From Bacteroidaceae bacterium (GTDB lineage: Bacteria; Bacteroidota; Bacteroidia; Bacteroidales; Bacteroidaceae), in the NCBI GenBank assembly GCA_017465905.1, contig JAFTVE010000008.1:20294-84293 (forward strand): DNA of 64,000 bases. Direction: 5' to 3'. This document shows positions 18,268 to 27,198 of the stretch, in pieces. Position numbers and translations under genes: made by a program. The notes beneath the pieces were generated by a model. It did no database searches, was not told the DNA's origin, and saw only the letters and a program-made list of their open reading frames with translations. Position 1 is the stretch's first letter, and every line of letters starts with the position of its first letter.

Positions 18268-18300
18268 AGGAGGGCTCAGTTTCGGCTGAGTCCTCCTTCT
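18268..18300 (+). terminator. Rho-independent terminator after the scaffold gene
   Basis: AGGAGGGCTCAG (18268-18279) pairs with CTGAGTCCTCCT (18286-18297) around a TTTCGG loop, with one G-T wobble. TTCTTGT follows. It closes the protease-scaffold unit 21 bp after the stop. Confidence 0.85.
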
Positions 18301-18370
18301 TGTATGTATAACTTAATATATTTACAGCCAAATGATAGAAAGTCTCGTTTAAAAGCTCTATCTTTGTAGG

Positions 18371-18466
18371 GCGATGGGTTAAGGGTGATGGGTTAAGGGT
18401 ATTCTATCCCCCCCTAAACACTAAAACTCTCCCCCCATAACCCATGACCCAAGATCCCATAACCCC
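18371..18466. repeat. GGGTTAAGGG / CCCATAACCC inverted repeat upstream of ftsB-like gene
   Basis: GATGGGTTAAGGGTGATGGG (from 18372) is followed by inverse words CCCATAACCCATGACCC and CCCATAACCCC up to 18466. The element ends just upstream of the preferred start of the next gene and contains an alternative in-frame ATG (18444) that is best ignored. Confidence 0.6.
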
Positions 18467-18485
18467 AAAAAACAAAAAAAACCAA

Positions 18486-18779
18486 ATGGGCAAGATAAAA
18501 GACGTTCTAGGGCGCATCGGGCGCTACAAGTATGCGATCACGATAGCGGTGTTTCTGGTGATAATATGTTTTCTCGACCAGAACAACTTGATGCTGCGCC
18601 TCGGGCATCGGCAGCAAAAGGCAGCTCTGCTGCAGGAAATCGAGTATTATGAGGCTGTGCGCGACTCGAGCATCGAGCGGCTCAGGATGCTCGAAAGGGA
18701 TAGCGGCAACATGGAGCGTATAGCCCGTGAGAAATACGGCATGCACCTGCCCGACGAGGAGGTGTTTGTCATACAATAA
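18486..18779 (+). CDS. Septum formation initiator, FtsB/DivIC family
   Basis: 97 residues from ATG 18486 (MGKIKDVLGRIGRYKYAITI). An in-frame ATG at 18444 lies inside an intergenic repeat and would add 14 atypical residues. Cytoplasmic stub, one membrane segment AITIAVFLVIICFL (about 17-30), a short coiled coil (about 37-75) and a conserved C-terminal block EKYGMHLPDEEVFVI. This is the FtsB/DivIC layout: a bitopic divisome protein that pairs with an FtsL-like partner. It is followed 24 bp later by a small membrane-protein gene. Confidence 0.85.
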   Translation: MGKIKDVLGRIGRYKYAITIAVFLVIICFLDQNNLMLRLGHRQQKAALLQEIEYYEAVRDSSIERLRMLERDSGNMERIAREKYGMHLPDEEVFVIQ

Positions 18780-18803
18780 CCAGCCAAACGAAGATTCTGA
18801 AAT

Positions 18804-19142
18804 ATGAAGAAACTGTATAGCTTTATCTACATGTTGGGCGGCATCATGCTGGTCGTGGGAGCTGCCCTGTATATCACCAAGTGGGTGTGGGCACCCTATA
18901 TCTATATCGCTGGCTCACTGATGTTCGGGGCCATGCAGATGATGGACCGCTACACGGGTACCAACTGGATCGTCCGCCGCCTGCGCCGACAGCAGATTGT
19001 AGGCGCCATAGCTCTGATGCTGACCGGTGTGCTCATGCTCGTATGCAAGCACAATGAGTGGATATTGTGTATGCTCGTCGGGTGCCTCATGCAGCTCTAT
19101 ACCGCATTCCGCATACCGCAGGAGATGGAGAAGGAGGGGTGA
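18804..19142 (+). CDS. Small four-helix membrane protein
   Basis: 112 residues with four hydrophobic segments (about 5-25, 30-48, 65-83, 88-105) and a charged tail ending in EMEKEG. No enzymatic motif. It follows the ftsB/divIC-like gene with 24 bp spacing, so co-transcription is likely. Function unknown. Confidence 0.7.
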   Translation: MKKLYSFIYMLGGIMLVVGAALYITKWVWAPYIYIAGSLMFGAMQMMDRYTGTNWIVRRLRRQQIVGAIALMLTGVLMLVCKHNEWILCMLVGCLMQLYTAFRIPQEMEKEG

Positions 19143-19393
19143 TGGAGAATTGACAATGGACAATGGACAATTCACAATTGAAAATTGACAATTCACAATT
19201 CATAATTCATAATTGACAATTAATGATGGGTACTCTAAACCCTAAACTCTAAACCCTCAACCATAATCTCTCAACCATAATCCCTCGGCCATCAACCCAA
19301 AAACTATAGAATAATCCTTAAATAATGATAAAAGGTTTTCTTGATTCAAGAATACCTCTTATTTTTGCAGTGATTTTTTTAGAAACAAACACG
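19143..19393. repeat. 251-bp gap filled with ATTGACAATT-type and CTAAACCCT-type repeats
   Basis: 19146-19222 is an irregular array of AATTGACAATGGACAATTCA words. 19228-19310 is an array of ACTCTAAACCCTAAACTCTA and CTCAACCATAATC words. No gene is seen. A -7-like TATTTTTG box at 19360-19367 lies 26 bp before the next gene. Confidence 0.75.
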
Positions 19394-20113
19394 ATGAATA
19401 GGCTTCTGTATGTTTTGAGCTTGGTGTCGAGCCTCTTATCGCTTTCGTGCTCCGACGACTATCGCATCAAAGGCACGTCGAGCTTGTCGCATATTGACGG
19501 CAAGACGATTACGCTGATGACATCTGTCGATAATGAGTGGCGCATGGTCGACTCGTGCGAGGTGCTGCACGGAAAATTCCAGATGAGGGGCGAGGCCGAC
19601 TCGAACTTTATTGCTACACTCTTCATCGATGGGCAACCCTTGATGCCCATTATCATCGAGCCGGGCAAGATGGAGGTGCTTATCAATAACCTCACGTTCA
19701 AAGTCGCGGGTACGCCGCTCAACGATTCGCTCTACCAGTTCATCGCACGTAAGTATAGGCTCGATATGCGAGCCATGGAGGTCGACCGCATGGAGTCGCA
19801 GATGATTATGGACGGATATCCGCAAAGTAAGGTTGAGGCACACCTCGACTCGGCCTACCAGGCGTTGGGCACGGCGATGGAGATACTCGTGAGAGACTTT
19901 ATCGGGAGAAATTTCGATAATGTGTTGAGCCTATGCGGATTCTCGATGCTGTGTAACGGCTTGCCATACCCGACGATAACTCCGCTGATGCAGGCGGTCA
20001 TCGATGAGGCTCCACGCGAGTTTCTGGAGCAACCGATGATTAGCAGGTTCTTGCAGACGGCACGCGAGAATATGGAAAAGCATGGCATGGCCGATGCCGT
20101 ATGTGGAGAATGA
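19394..20113 (+). CDS. DUF4369-like lipoprotein
   Basis: 239 residues from ATG 19394; an in-frame ATG at 19325 would place the signal sequence internally. Lipobox LLSLSC with Cys19. The N-terminal half (about 22-125) has the DUF4369 pattern: a beta-sandwich with LSHIDGKTITLM, GKFQMRGEAD and PIIIEPGKMEVLI. This domain precedes thioredoxin folds in Bacteroidota TlpA-like proteins. No thioredoxin domain or CxxC is present, and the rest is helical. It is a probable periplasmic or outer-membrane lipoprotein of unknown role, convergent with the metH-activation/pyrC operon. Confidence 0.7.
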   Translation: MNRLLYVLSLVSSLLSLSCSDDYRIKGTSSLSHIDGKTITLMTSVDNEWRMVDSCEVLHGKFQMRGEADSNFIATLFIDGQPLMPIIIEPGKMEVLINNLTFKVAGTPLNDSLYQFIARKYRLDMRAMEVDRMESQMIMDGYPQSKVEAHLDSAYQALGTAMEILVRDFIGRNFDNVLSLCGFSMLCNGLPYPTITPLMQAVIDEAPREFLEQPMISRFLQTARENMEKHGMADAVCGE

Positions 20114-20173
20114 GGTGGATTGGTTACGGGGAGGGAAGTATAGTATGCTGTTCTGTCTTACATGTTTCTTTGT

Positions 20174-21073
20174 CTATAAGTTGCTGACGAGAAAGTTGCG
20201 CAGCGTATCTGCCGGGAGCCCCCGACGCAAGGAGTAGTCACGCAACTGATCCTCGCCAATATCTCCTACTGAGAAATAGTGGGCTTTGGGGTGCCCGAGC
20301 ATAAACCCCGAAACACTGCTGTGTGGCCTCATGCCTCCATGCTCGGAGAGCCTGATGCCAATGTCCTCGAGTCGCAACAACTCGTCTATCAGGAAAATTA
20401 TCGACTGGTCGGGTAGGCTGGGGTAGCCTATGGCAGGGCGTATGCCCTGAAACCTCTCGGCATGGAGCTCCTGTATCGTGAGTCGCTCATCCTTGGCATA
20501 GCCCCAATAGTGCTTGCGCACCTCTTCGTGCATCCTTTCTGCTGTGGCCTCGGCAAGGCGGTCGGCAAGGAGGGAGTGGGTGAGGGTGCTTGGTTGGGGG
20601 GGTATGGATGGTGGCTTATGGTTTATGGATGCTGCAAACACGCCTATCCTGTTGGCTATAGTGCCGTTTTCTGCTGGCGAGTCGCTGCGAGGGGCTACGA
20701 AATCGCTCAAGCACAGTGTGTAGCCGGAACAGCCTGCGTGTTGCTGGCGCAGGAAGGGGATGCGCTTGTCTGCGATGATGATGTCGTCGCCGTCGCTGTA
20801 GGCATCGGCAAGGAGAAACAGGGCGTGGCAGATGGGCTCGTCGGCCCACATGTTCAGCTGCTCCACGGCTTCCTGGTAGAGCTTGACTGCTTCCTGCGCC
20901 TTGGCTCGTTCGCTCATGTGGAACGAGGCTATCCATCCCGCACGGCACGAGGGGCAGTCGTGTATGTCGGCTATCGTGGCAAAGCGAGGCCCCATGCCCC
21001 AAGCGTGGAAATAGTATATCCAATTGATATAGGGCACCACCTCGCGGACGGTGTAGGTCAGCGCTCTTCTCAT
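20174..21073 (-). CDS. Stand-alone vitamin B12-dependent methionine synthase activation domain protein
   Basis: 299 residues that match only the C-terminal reactivation module of MetH. Visible blocks: RPAIGYPSLPDQSIIFLIDE (about 212-231), GGMRPHSSVSGFMLGHPKAH (about 251-270) and YFSVGDIGEDQL. In MetH this domain binds S-adenosylmethionine and restores oxidised cobalamin. No methyltransferase, folate or cobalamin domain precedes it here. Its start overlaps the pyrC stop by 4 bp (ATGA), so the two are translationally coupled. The middle (about 130-175) holds a Pro/Ser-rich insert. It probably acts in trans on a MetH lacking this domain, or on another corrinoid protein. Confidence 0.85.
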   Translation of the reverse strand: MRRALTYTVREVVPYINWIYYFHAWGMGPRFATIADIHDCPSCRAGWIASFHMSERAKAQEAVKLYQEAVEQLNMWADEPICHALFLLADAYSDGDDIIIADKRIPFLRQQHAGCSGYTLCLSDFVAPRSDSPAENGTIANRIGVFAASINHKPPSIPPQPSTLTHSLLADRLAEATAERMHEEVRKHYWGYAKDERLTIQELHAERFQGIRPAIGYPSLPDQSIIFLIDELLRLEDIGIRLSEHGGMRPHSSVSGFMLGHPKAHYFSVGDIGEDQLRDYSLRRGLPADTLRNFLVSNL

Positions 21074-22410
21074 CTGTCAAACGTCAATCGCTCGCCCTTC
21101 ACACGATCGTCAAGCTGCCCATCTGCATATACCGCATGCCCGTTGACCCAGGTGTGGGTGATGTCCCAGCGGAAGGTATGTCCCTCGAAGGGGCTCCAGC
21201 CACACTTGCTGGCAATCTCCTCGGTGGTGACGGTGTGGGGGGCATCGGGCTTCACGAGTACGAGGTCGGCACGATAGCCTTCACGGATGAATCCGCGGCG
21301 CTCCACTTTATAGAGTGTAGCAGGGTTGTGTGCCATCATCCTCACTATCTCGGGCAGACTGATGATACCATCGTCGCTGAGCTCCAGCATCGCAGGGAGT
21401 ACATATTGTATGGTAGGTATGCCCGAAGCTGCTTTTAAGCATCCGCCCTCCTTCTCCTTGGGTAGGTGTGGCGCATGGTCGGTGCCGATGACATCGATGA
21501 GTCCTTCGCGCAGTGCCTGACGCAATGCATCGCGGTCGGTGGCAGTCTTCACGGCAGGGTTGCACTTGATGCGTGTGCCGTAGGTGGCGTAGTCGGCATC
21601 GGTGTAGTAGAGGTGGGGCAGACACACCTCGGCAGTAATCTGCTTCTCCTTGATATCGCCCTGCTGCAGCAACTCCAGTTCGCGTGCGGTGCTGATGTGC
21701 ATGATATGTATGTGTGCACCGGTCTTCCTGGCCAGCTCTACGGCCTGGGCTGTCGATTGGTAGCACGCCTCTTCGCTGCGTATGAGCGGGTGGTACTTCA
21801 CGTCGGGATCGTCGCTCCGGGTCTCCTCCTTGTATTTGGTTGCGTTGGCCGATATGATGCTCTGGTCCTCGCAGTGCAGGGCGATGAGGGTGGGCGACTC
21901 ACGGAAAATGGTCTCTATACGTTCCTTCTTGTCTACGAGCATGCCGCCCGTGCTGCTTCCCATGAAGAGCTTCACTCCACATACGGTGCGAGGGTCAACA
22001 CGGCGTACCTCCCCGATATTGTCGGTCGTGGCGCCAAGGTAGAAACTGTGGTTGACGAGGCATTTCTCCTGCGCATCGGCAAACTTGGCCTCAAGGGTCT
22101 CGATGCTGGTGGTCTGCGGACTGCAGTTGGGCATATCCATTATCGAGGTGATGCCTCCTCGCGCTGCTGCGCGGCTCTCGCTGGCCATGTCGGCCTTGTG
22201 GGTGAGACCCGGGTCGCGGAAGTGTACGTGGTCGTCGATACCTCCCGGTAGCAGATATTGTCCCGTAGCGTCTATTGTGTGGTCGGCTACTATATCCTTA
22301 ATATCGGTGCCGCGGATGATGGCAGCAATCTTGTCGTCCTCGATGAGCAGACTGCCTGTGTACTGCTCGCCTTCATTGACGATGGTGGCGTTGTGGATGA
22401 GGGTGGTCAT
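21070..22410 (-). CDS. pyrC: Dihydroorotase
   Basis: 446 residues from ATG 22410, where MTTLIHNATIVN aligns with amidohydrolase N-termini; an earlier in-frame start at 22551 overlaps the preceding gene and lacks family character. Zinc-binding DDHVHFRDPGL near residue 60, GVKLFMGSSTGGM in the middle and GTDHAPH near residue 300 are the class I dihydroorotase signatures. It converts carbamoyl aspartate to dihydroorotate in pyrimidine synthesis. Stop overlaps the start of the downstream MetH-activation gene. Confidence 0.92.
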   Translation of the reverse strand: MTTLIHNATIVNEGEQYTGSLLIEDDKIAAIIRGTDIKDIVADHTIDATGQYLLPGGIDDHVHFRDPGLTHKADMASESRAAARGGITSIMDMPNCSPQTTSIETLEAKFADAQEKCLVNHSFYLGATTDNIGEVRRVDPRTVCGVKLFMGSSTGGMLVDKKERIETIFRESPTLIALHCEDQSIISANATKYKEETRSDDPDVKYHPLIRSEEACYQSTAQAVELARKTGAHIHIMHISTARELELLQQGDIKEKQITAEVCLPHLYYTDADYATYGTRIKCNPAVKTATDRDALRQALREGLIDVIGTDHAPHLPKEKEGGCLKAASGIPTIQYVLPAMLELSDDGIISLPEIVRMMAHNPATLYKVERRGFIREGYRADLVLVKPDAPHTVTTEEIASKCGWSPFEGHTFRWDITHTWVNGHAVYADGQLDDRVKGERLTFDR

Positions 22411-22468
22411 TTTCTGTCGTGTGTCTATAAGAAAAGCAGCACTCGTGGTACTGCTTTCGCAAGGTTGG

Positions 22469-23221
22469 TTAGCTGCGTGATACTCTCTTGGGATACTTGC
22501 GGAACCATCCGTCCCATCTGAGGCGCATGACACCGAATACGGCTTCGCCAAAGATGCTGCTGTTCATCTTCGAGGTGCCAAGCTCACGGTTCACAAAGAT
22601 GACGGGGACCTCCTTGATCTTGAAACCGCACTTGTAGGCGGTGAACTTCATCTCAATCTGGAAGGCATAGCCCTTGAAACGCACCTTGTCGAGCTCGATG
22701 GTCTCCAGCACCTCGCGGCGGTAGCACTTGAAGCCTGCCGTGGTATCCTTCACCTTGATGCCTGTAACGAACTGTACGTACTTGGATGCGTAGTACGACA
22801 TCAGCACGCGACCCATAGGCCAGTTCACCACGTTCACACCGCTCACATAACGCGACCCGATAGCTACATCGTTGCCCTCATTGGCACATGCATTGTAGAG
22901 GCGCGGCAGGTCGTTGGGGTTGTGTGAGAAGTCGGCATCCATCTCGAAAATGTAGTCGTACTTATGCTCCACTGCCCATTTGAATCCGCAGATATAGGCA
23001 GTGCCCAGTCCTAACTTGCCGGTGCGCTCAATCATGAACAGACGCTCGGGAAACTCCTTCTGAAGCTCCTTCACGATGGCTGCTGTGCCATCGGGCGAAC
23101 CATCCTCTATGATGAGGATGTGGAATGTCTTCTCCAGTCCAAACACGGCGCGGATGATGTTCTCTATGTTCTCCTTCTCGTTATAGGTGGGTATGATAAC
23201 GATACTGTCGCTCTTTTGCAT
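22469..23221 (-). CDS. Polyprenol monophosphomannose synthase-like glycosyltransferase (GT2)
   Basis: 250 residues. GT2 fold: IVIIPTYNEKENIENI at the N-terminus, IIEDGSPDGTA, the metal-binding DAD in FEMDADFSHNP and TAGFKCYRREVLE. The pattern matches dolichol-phosphate mannose synthases, which move a sugar from a nucleotide donor to polyprenyl phosphate. No C-terminal membrane domain, so it is a soluble or peripheral enzyme. It precedes pyrC on the same strand with a 58-bp gap. Confidence 0.85.
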   Translation of the reverse strand: MQKSDSIVIIPTYNEKENIENIIRAVFGLEKTFHILIIEDGSPDGTAAIVKELQKEFPERLFMIERTGKLGLGTAYICGFKWAVEHKYDYIFEMDADFSHNPNDLPRLYNACANEGNDVAIGSRYVSGVNVVNWPMGRVLMSYYASKYVQFVTGIKVKDTTAGFKCYRREVLETIELDKVRFKGYAFQIEMKFTAYKCGFKIKEVPVIFVNRELGTSKMNSSIFGEAVFGVMRLRWDGWFRKYPKRVSRS

Positions 23222-23339
23222 ATTCGGTATAGATTTATCTTTGTTCTGTATTCTTTACAACTTTTGCAAAGATAACACAAACGAACGGAATAATGATTCT
23301 GTTAAGCCTTATTTTTTCTGATATAGTGTTTAAAAATGT

Positions 23340-24515
23340 TCAAGATTTGGCAGCTATGCGCTCCAGTGACTGGTACACCTGCATCAGGCCACGAGGTACG
23401 TGGAAGCAGCCTTTCCACTTGCCGCCTTTGAGGGTGAGCAGCACTTCGCCACGGCGGTTGAGGTACCCGTACCATTCGGGATACTCGGGGTCCATGAAGT
23501 GGCTCCACACGTAGTCGTGTACGCGCTCAAACCATTCCAGACATTGGGCGTTGCCGGTGAGCTCGTAGCCCTTGATCATGGTGATGAGGGTCTCGATGTG
23601 TACCCACCATAGCTTCTGGTCCCACTCGAGCTGCTGGAGCGGACGGCCCAGACGGTCCATGAAGTAGAAGATGCCGCCATACTGCTTGTCCCAACCATAT
23701 TCCACTTCGGCCAAGGCTATCTTCACAGCTTTCTCTATCAGTGCTTGGTCGCCCAGGCGCTTGCCGAGGTCCATGATGAACCACATGGCTTCGATGGCGT
23801 GTCCGGGGTTGAGCTGACGGCCGTCCATGCAGTCTACCAACTGGTTGTCGGTGCCCAGGTGCTCTACGATGAGGCCCAGCTCGGGGCGGTAGAATACGTC
23901 CATCACCTCGTGCACGCAGGTCTCGATGGTCTTGTCGAGGAAGTCTTTCTCCAGGAGCGGCTCAATCTCGAGTGCCACATTGCACAGGATCATGGGTAGG
24001 GCAAAGCTCTTGAGCGAGCGTGCTCCGGGTGATGCTTTTGACCAGCGGCCCTTGGGATTGTCTACCTTGGAGAGCACGATGTCGAAGGTCTTCTTGGCTA
24101 TGTCGGCATACTCAGCGTTGCCTGTGGCAATGGAGAGCTGGCCGAAGGCGATGACAGCAAACGTGTAGGAGAAGATGTTGTAGGGCTCTACGAGTGGGTG
24201 CCCTTCGCGGTCGAGGGCGAAGTACCAGTTGAGGTTGCCGTCGTGGCCATACCGCTTGAGGAACTCGGCTCCCTGGATGGCGGCGTCGAGCCACTCCTGA
24301 CGCTTCTCTACCTTGTTGTAGAGGGTGGCGAGCATCCATACCTCGCGGCCTTGGAGCCAGATGAACTTGTCGGTGTCGAACACCTCACCGTCGCGCTCAA
24401 GGCAGGTGAAGTAGCCGCCAAACTCGGTGTCTATACTCTTTTCCATCCAGAAGGGCATCACTCTATCGAGGAGCTCGTTCTTGTATTGCTGGGATAGTTG
24501 TTTGAAGTTGATCAT
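23340..24515 (-). CDS. N-acylglucosamine 2-epimerase (AGE family), probable N-acetylmannosamine epimerase
   Basis: 391 residues from ATG 24515 (MINFKQLSQQYKNELLDRVM). An (alpha/alpha)6-barrel epimerase: GGYFTCLERDGEVFD, PGHAIEAMWFIMDLGKRLG and KLWWVHIETLITMIKGYELT carry the family His/Arg/Glu catalytic set. AGE enzymes interconvert ManNAc and GlcNAc; some relatives act on cellobiose. Position downstream of nanA and the sialate symporter argues for the ManNAc step, as in the nan loci of Bacteroides. 127 bp separate it from the symporter gene. Confidence 0.85.
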   Translation of the reverse strand: MINFKQLSQQYKNELLDRVMPFWMEKSIDTEFGGYFTCLERDGEVFDTDKFIWLQGREVWMLATLYNKVEKRQEWLDAAIQGAEFLKRYGHDGNLNWYFALDREGHPLVEPYNIFSYTFAVIAFGQLSIATGNAEYADIAKKTFDIVLSKVDNPKGRWSKASPGARSLKSFALPMILCNVALEIEPLLEKDFLDKTIETCVHEVMDVFYRPELGLIVEHLGTDNQLVDCMDGRQLNPGHAIEAMWFIMDLGKRLGDQALIEKAVKIALAEVEYGWDKQYGGIFYFMDRLGRPLQQLEWDQKLWWVHIETLITMIKGYELTGNAQCLEWFERVHDYVWSHFMDPEYPEWYGYLNRRGEVLLTLKGGKWKGCFHVPRGLMQVYQSLERIAAKS

Positions 24516-24529
24516 AGTGCTTTTTCTTA

Positions 24530-24570
24530 TTGTCAACAGTCAACGGTCAACTGTCAACGGTCGATAGTTT
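24530..24570. repeat. GTCAACGGTCAACTGTCAAC-type repeat upstream of the epimerase gene
   Basis: An irregular array of GTCAACAGTCAACGGTCAAC words, followed by a T-run and AGGATTTTCTAGGATGCTAG-type words (to about 24635). The remaining gap holds no gene. Confidence 0.6.
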
Positions 24571-24642
24571 TTTTTATTATTGGGGGCTAGGATTTTCTAG
24601 GATGCTAGGATATCCTAGGGATTTCTAGGTATTTTCTATGGG

Positions 24643-27183
24643 TTATAGTTGGCTTTTCTTAAAGTATGTTCCTATTGATAGCAGCCAGGCTACTACGATG
24701 CTCACTACCATGCCTGTGGCTCCGAAGAGGAAGAAGTTGGCATCGGTGCATTCGCTCATCCAGAACACGACGGCTTCGCCCACCACGAAACCGATGAGGG
24801 CGGCATAGCCCTTGACGCGCTTCATGAATACGGCGATGAAGAACAGACCGCCCAGGCCGCTGGTGAGCAGGCCTAAGGCTTCGTTGAAGAAGTCGAGGAA
24901 CGACTGGATGTCCCAAGTGGCCATGAGCAGGGCGAGGAGCAGACCTATCATGCCGCTCACCACGGAGGCCCAGCGGGCTACGACTACCAGCTGCGAGTCG
25001 GTAGTGCGGCGGAAGCGTTTCCAGAAGTCGATGGAGAAGGCGGTGGCCACACTGTTGATATTGCTGGATATGGTGCTCATGGTGGCGGCAAAGATGGCGG
25101 CAATCAAGGCACCGGCAATGCCGGCGGGCATCTGGCTCATCATGAAGAAGGGGAAGATGGCGTCGGACTGGGTCATGGTGACATCGAGCTCTGTGGGGTG
25201 GGTCTTGTAGAAGGTGTAGAGTCCGGTACCAATCATATAGAAAGCTACGGATACGAACACGCTCATCACGCCATTGACCAGGATGCCACGGCCGGCAGAC
25301 TTCTCATCGGGGGTGGTGAGGTAGCGCTGGATGACGGTTTGGTCGGAGGTGTAGGAAATGAGGTTATTGGCCAAGCCACCGATGATGATGACCCACCAGC
25401 AGGCTTGCGACCAGGAGTTGCTCCAGTCGAACAGGCGCAGCTTGTCGTTGGCCAAGGCAATGTCGATGCAGCCCATCACGCCGCCCTCGGTGTTGACAGC
25501 GAGGTATACCACGGCAAAGATGGCGCCGAAGACCAGTATCAGGCCCTGCACTACATCGCCCCAAATCACGGCTTCTACACCGCCCATGGTGCAATAGATG
25601 ATGGTGACCAAGCCCATGAGCACGATACACAGATAGATGTCGATACCTGTGACGGCTGTAAGGGCCAGTGAGGGCAGGTAGAGCACGATGGCCATGCGCA
25701 CAATCATGAAGATGCAGAAGAGCGTGGAGGCCAGCAGGCGGGTGAAGAGGTTGAAGCGCTGCTCCAAAATTTCATAGGCACTGGTGACGTTGAGCTTGCG
25801 GAAGTAGGGGAGATAGTATTTGATGACGGGGAAGCTGATGAGCAGTATCATCCACAGCATGGGGTAGTAGGTCCAGTCGGTGGTGTAGGCCTTGGCCGGG
25901 ATGGTCATGTAGGTGATGGCCGAGAGCATGGTGGCATAGATACTGATACCCGCTGCCCACCAGGGGATGCGACCGCCACCCTTGAAGAAGTCGTCGGCGC
26001 CGTTCTCCTTGCGCATGAAGTAGAAGCCCATGAGCAACATGCCCACGAGATATAGGACAAGGATGGTCCAGTTGAGCCAGCCGAAGCTCTTGTCGTTGGT
26101 AACCTCCACGTGAGTGACATCGGCGCTGCGCACGCCCGGCATCAGTTCGCCGCCGCTATAGCTCCATCCTTTACCTCCCACCTCGGGGGTGAGGCAGGCA
26201 CCGGCACGAGCCAGCAACTCATCGCCAGGCAGGAGGCCCCACGAGTCGGTGATGGTGTGGTAGGTGAGCACGTCCTTGCGGAAGCGGTACCACTCGGGCT
26301 GGTGGCGCAGGTAGAGGCTGTCTTGCTGACCGCTGATGGCACTGAGGAAGATGTCGTGGTCGACTCCTCCAAAGAAGAGTACGTGGCTGTAGCCTGATGT
26401 GGCGCAGGTGCTGCCGACGATAGCCTGATATGAATTCTGGATCTTGAATTCTGAATTCTGAATTTCCTCCGGATGGCTGTCTTCGTTATCGTTAACGTTG
26501 ACTATCGCTGGTGCTGTGCGCTTCCATGGGGTGGAATTGCCTTTCTTGAGGGCGGCAATGGGCATGTACACGCCGTCGGTGTGCACCAGGGCTTCTTGGC
26601 TCTCGGTCTTGGGTTGGTAGCCACCGAAGACAAAGAGGGCGTAGCCCGTAGCGGTGTTTTGTACGGCCACGCAGGGCTGCAGGCGACATTCGTCGGGAAG
26701 GGTGGCGGCAAGGGTCCATGCCGCAGCATTGCTGGGATAGGGTAGGGAGTAGATATCACGGTTGGGCACACCGTTGGTCTGTCCGCCGGCTACCCAGAGC
26801 ATGCCGTTGTGGTAGGTGGCGGCAAAGTTGTCGAGCGGCTTGGGCAGTGAGGCGATGGGTGTACTGCTGCCGTCTGTGGCACTGAGGAATGTGCAGTCGC
26901 TGAGCGATGCCGTAGCATCCATACCGCCAAGGTATACGGCACCTCCGGGCACCTGCACGCTGGCTCCGTAGGCTTTGGGGTAGTAGACCTTCTGGCCGCC
27001 GTCGGCGCAGGGCACGTCGGGGAAGTTGCATCCACCGTAGGTTGATAGCCCGCCCATCTGCCATGCGGCATAGTGGCCTGACACGGCATTGTCCATAGGT
27101 GTTGCCGGAGTCACGGATACTCGGTTCTGCCCCATGCAGAGCAATGAGCAGAGGAGTAGGGGGAGAAGAAGTGTGCGTTTCAT
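24643..27183 (-). CDS. Sialic acid uptake protein: NanM-like mutarotase (kelch) fused to sodium:solute symporter
   Basis: 846 residues. Signal peptide ending LLCMGQ, then a kelch-type beta-propeller (about 25-360) with repeats such as NGMLWVAGGQTNG and LFVFGGYQP, as in cyclically permuted sialate mutarotases. The remainder (about 380-846) is a sodium:solute symporter with 13 or so membrane helices. The fusion would couple anomer conversion at the outer face of the inner membrane to import. Located between nanA (16 bp) and the AGE epimerase. Residues about 240-250 (EIQNSEFKIQNS) come from an in-frame GAATTCTG repeat. Confidence 0.88.
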   Translation of the reverse strand: MKRTLLLPLLLCSLLCMGQNRVSVTPATPMDNAVSGHYAAWQMGGLSTYGGCNFPDVPCADGGQKVYYPKAYGASVQVPGGAVYLGGMDATASLSDCTFLSATDGSSTPIASLPKPLDNFAATYHNGMLWVAGGQTNGVPNRDIYSLPYPSNAAAWTLAATLPDECRLQPCVAVQNTATGYALFVFGGYQPKTESQEALVHTDGVYMPIAALKKGNSTPWKRTAPAIVNVNDNEDSHPEEIQNSEFKIQNSYQAIVGSTCATSGYSHVLFFGGVDHDIFLSAISGQQDSLYLRHQPEWYRFRKDVLTYHTITDSWGLLPGDELLARAGACLTPEVGGKGWSYSGGELMPGVRSADVTHVEVTNDKSFGWLNWTILVLYLVGMLLMGFYFMRKENGADDFFKGGGRIPWWAAGISIYATMLSAITYMTIPAKAYTTDWTYYPMLWMILLISFPVIKYYLPYFRKLNVTSAYEILEQRFNLFTRLLASTLFCIFMIVRMAIVLYLPSLALTAVTGIDIYLCIVLMGLVTIIYCTMGGVEAVIWGDVVQGLILVFGAIFAVVYLAVNTEGGVMGCIDIALANDKLRLFDWSNSWSQACWWVIIIGGLANNLISYTSDQTVIQRYLTTPDEKSAGRGILVNGVMSVFVSVAFYMIGTGLYTFYKTHPTELDVTMTQSDAIFPFFMMSQMPAGIAGALIAAIFAATMSTISSNINSVATAFSIDFWKRFRRTTDSQLVVVARWASVVSGMIGLLLALLMATWDIQSFLDFFNEALGLLTSGLGGLFFIAVFMKRVKGYAALIGFVVGEAVVFWMSECTDANFFLFGATGMVVSIVVAWLLSIGTYFKKSQL
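26431..26466. repeat. In-frame GAATTCTG repeat inside the mutarotase domain
   Basis: TGAATTCTGGATCTTGAATT followed by CTGAATTCTGAATTTCC inserts about 12 codons in a surface loop of the propeller without breaking frame. It belongs to the same kind of AT-rich word repeats seen in gaps. Confidence 0.65.
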
Positions 27184-27198
27184 GGTAGAATCTGTTTC

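Noticed and set aside
18372-18400. Telomere-like GGGTTA repeats
   Set aside because: Only a few irregular words paired with inverse words nearby; chromosome context on both sides.
18444-18485. Earlier ATG of the ftsB/divIC-like gene
   Set aside because: It lies in an intergenic repeat and adds residues unlike the family.
19146-19310. Possible CRISPR array
   Set aside because: Words differ in length and spacing, have no unique spacers of constant size, and no cas genes are near.
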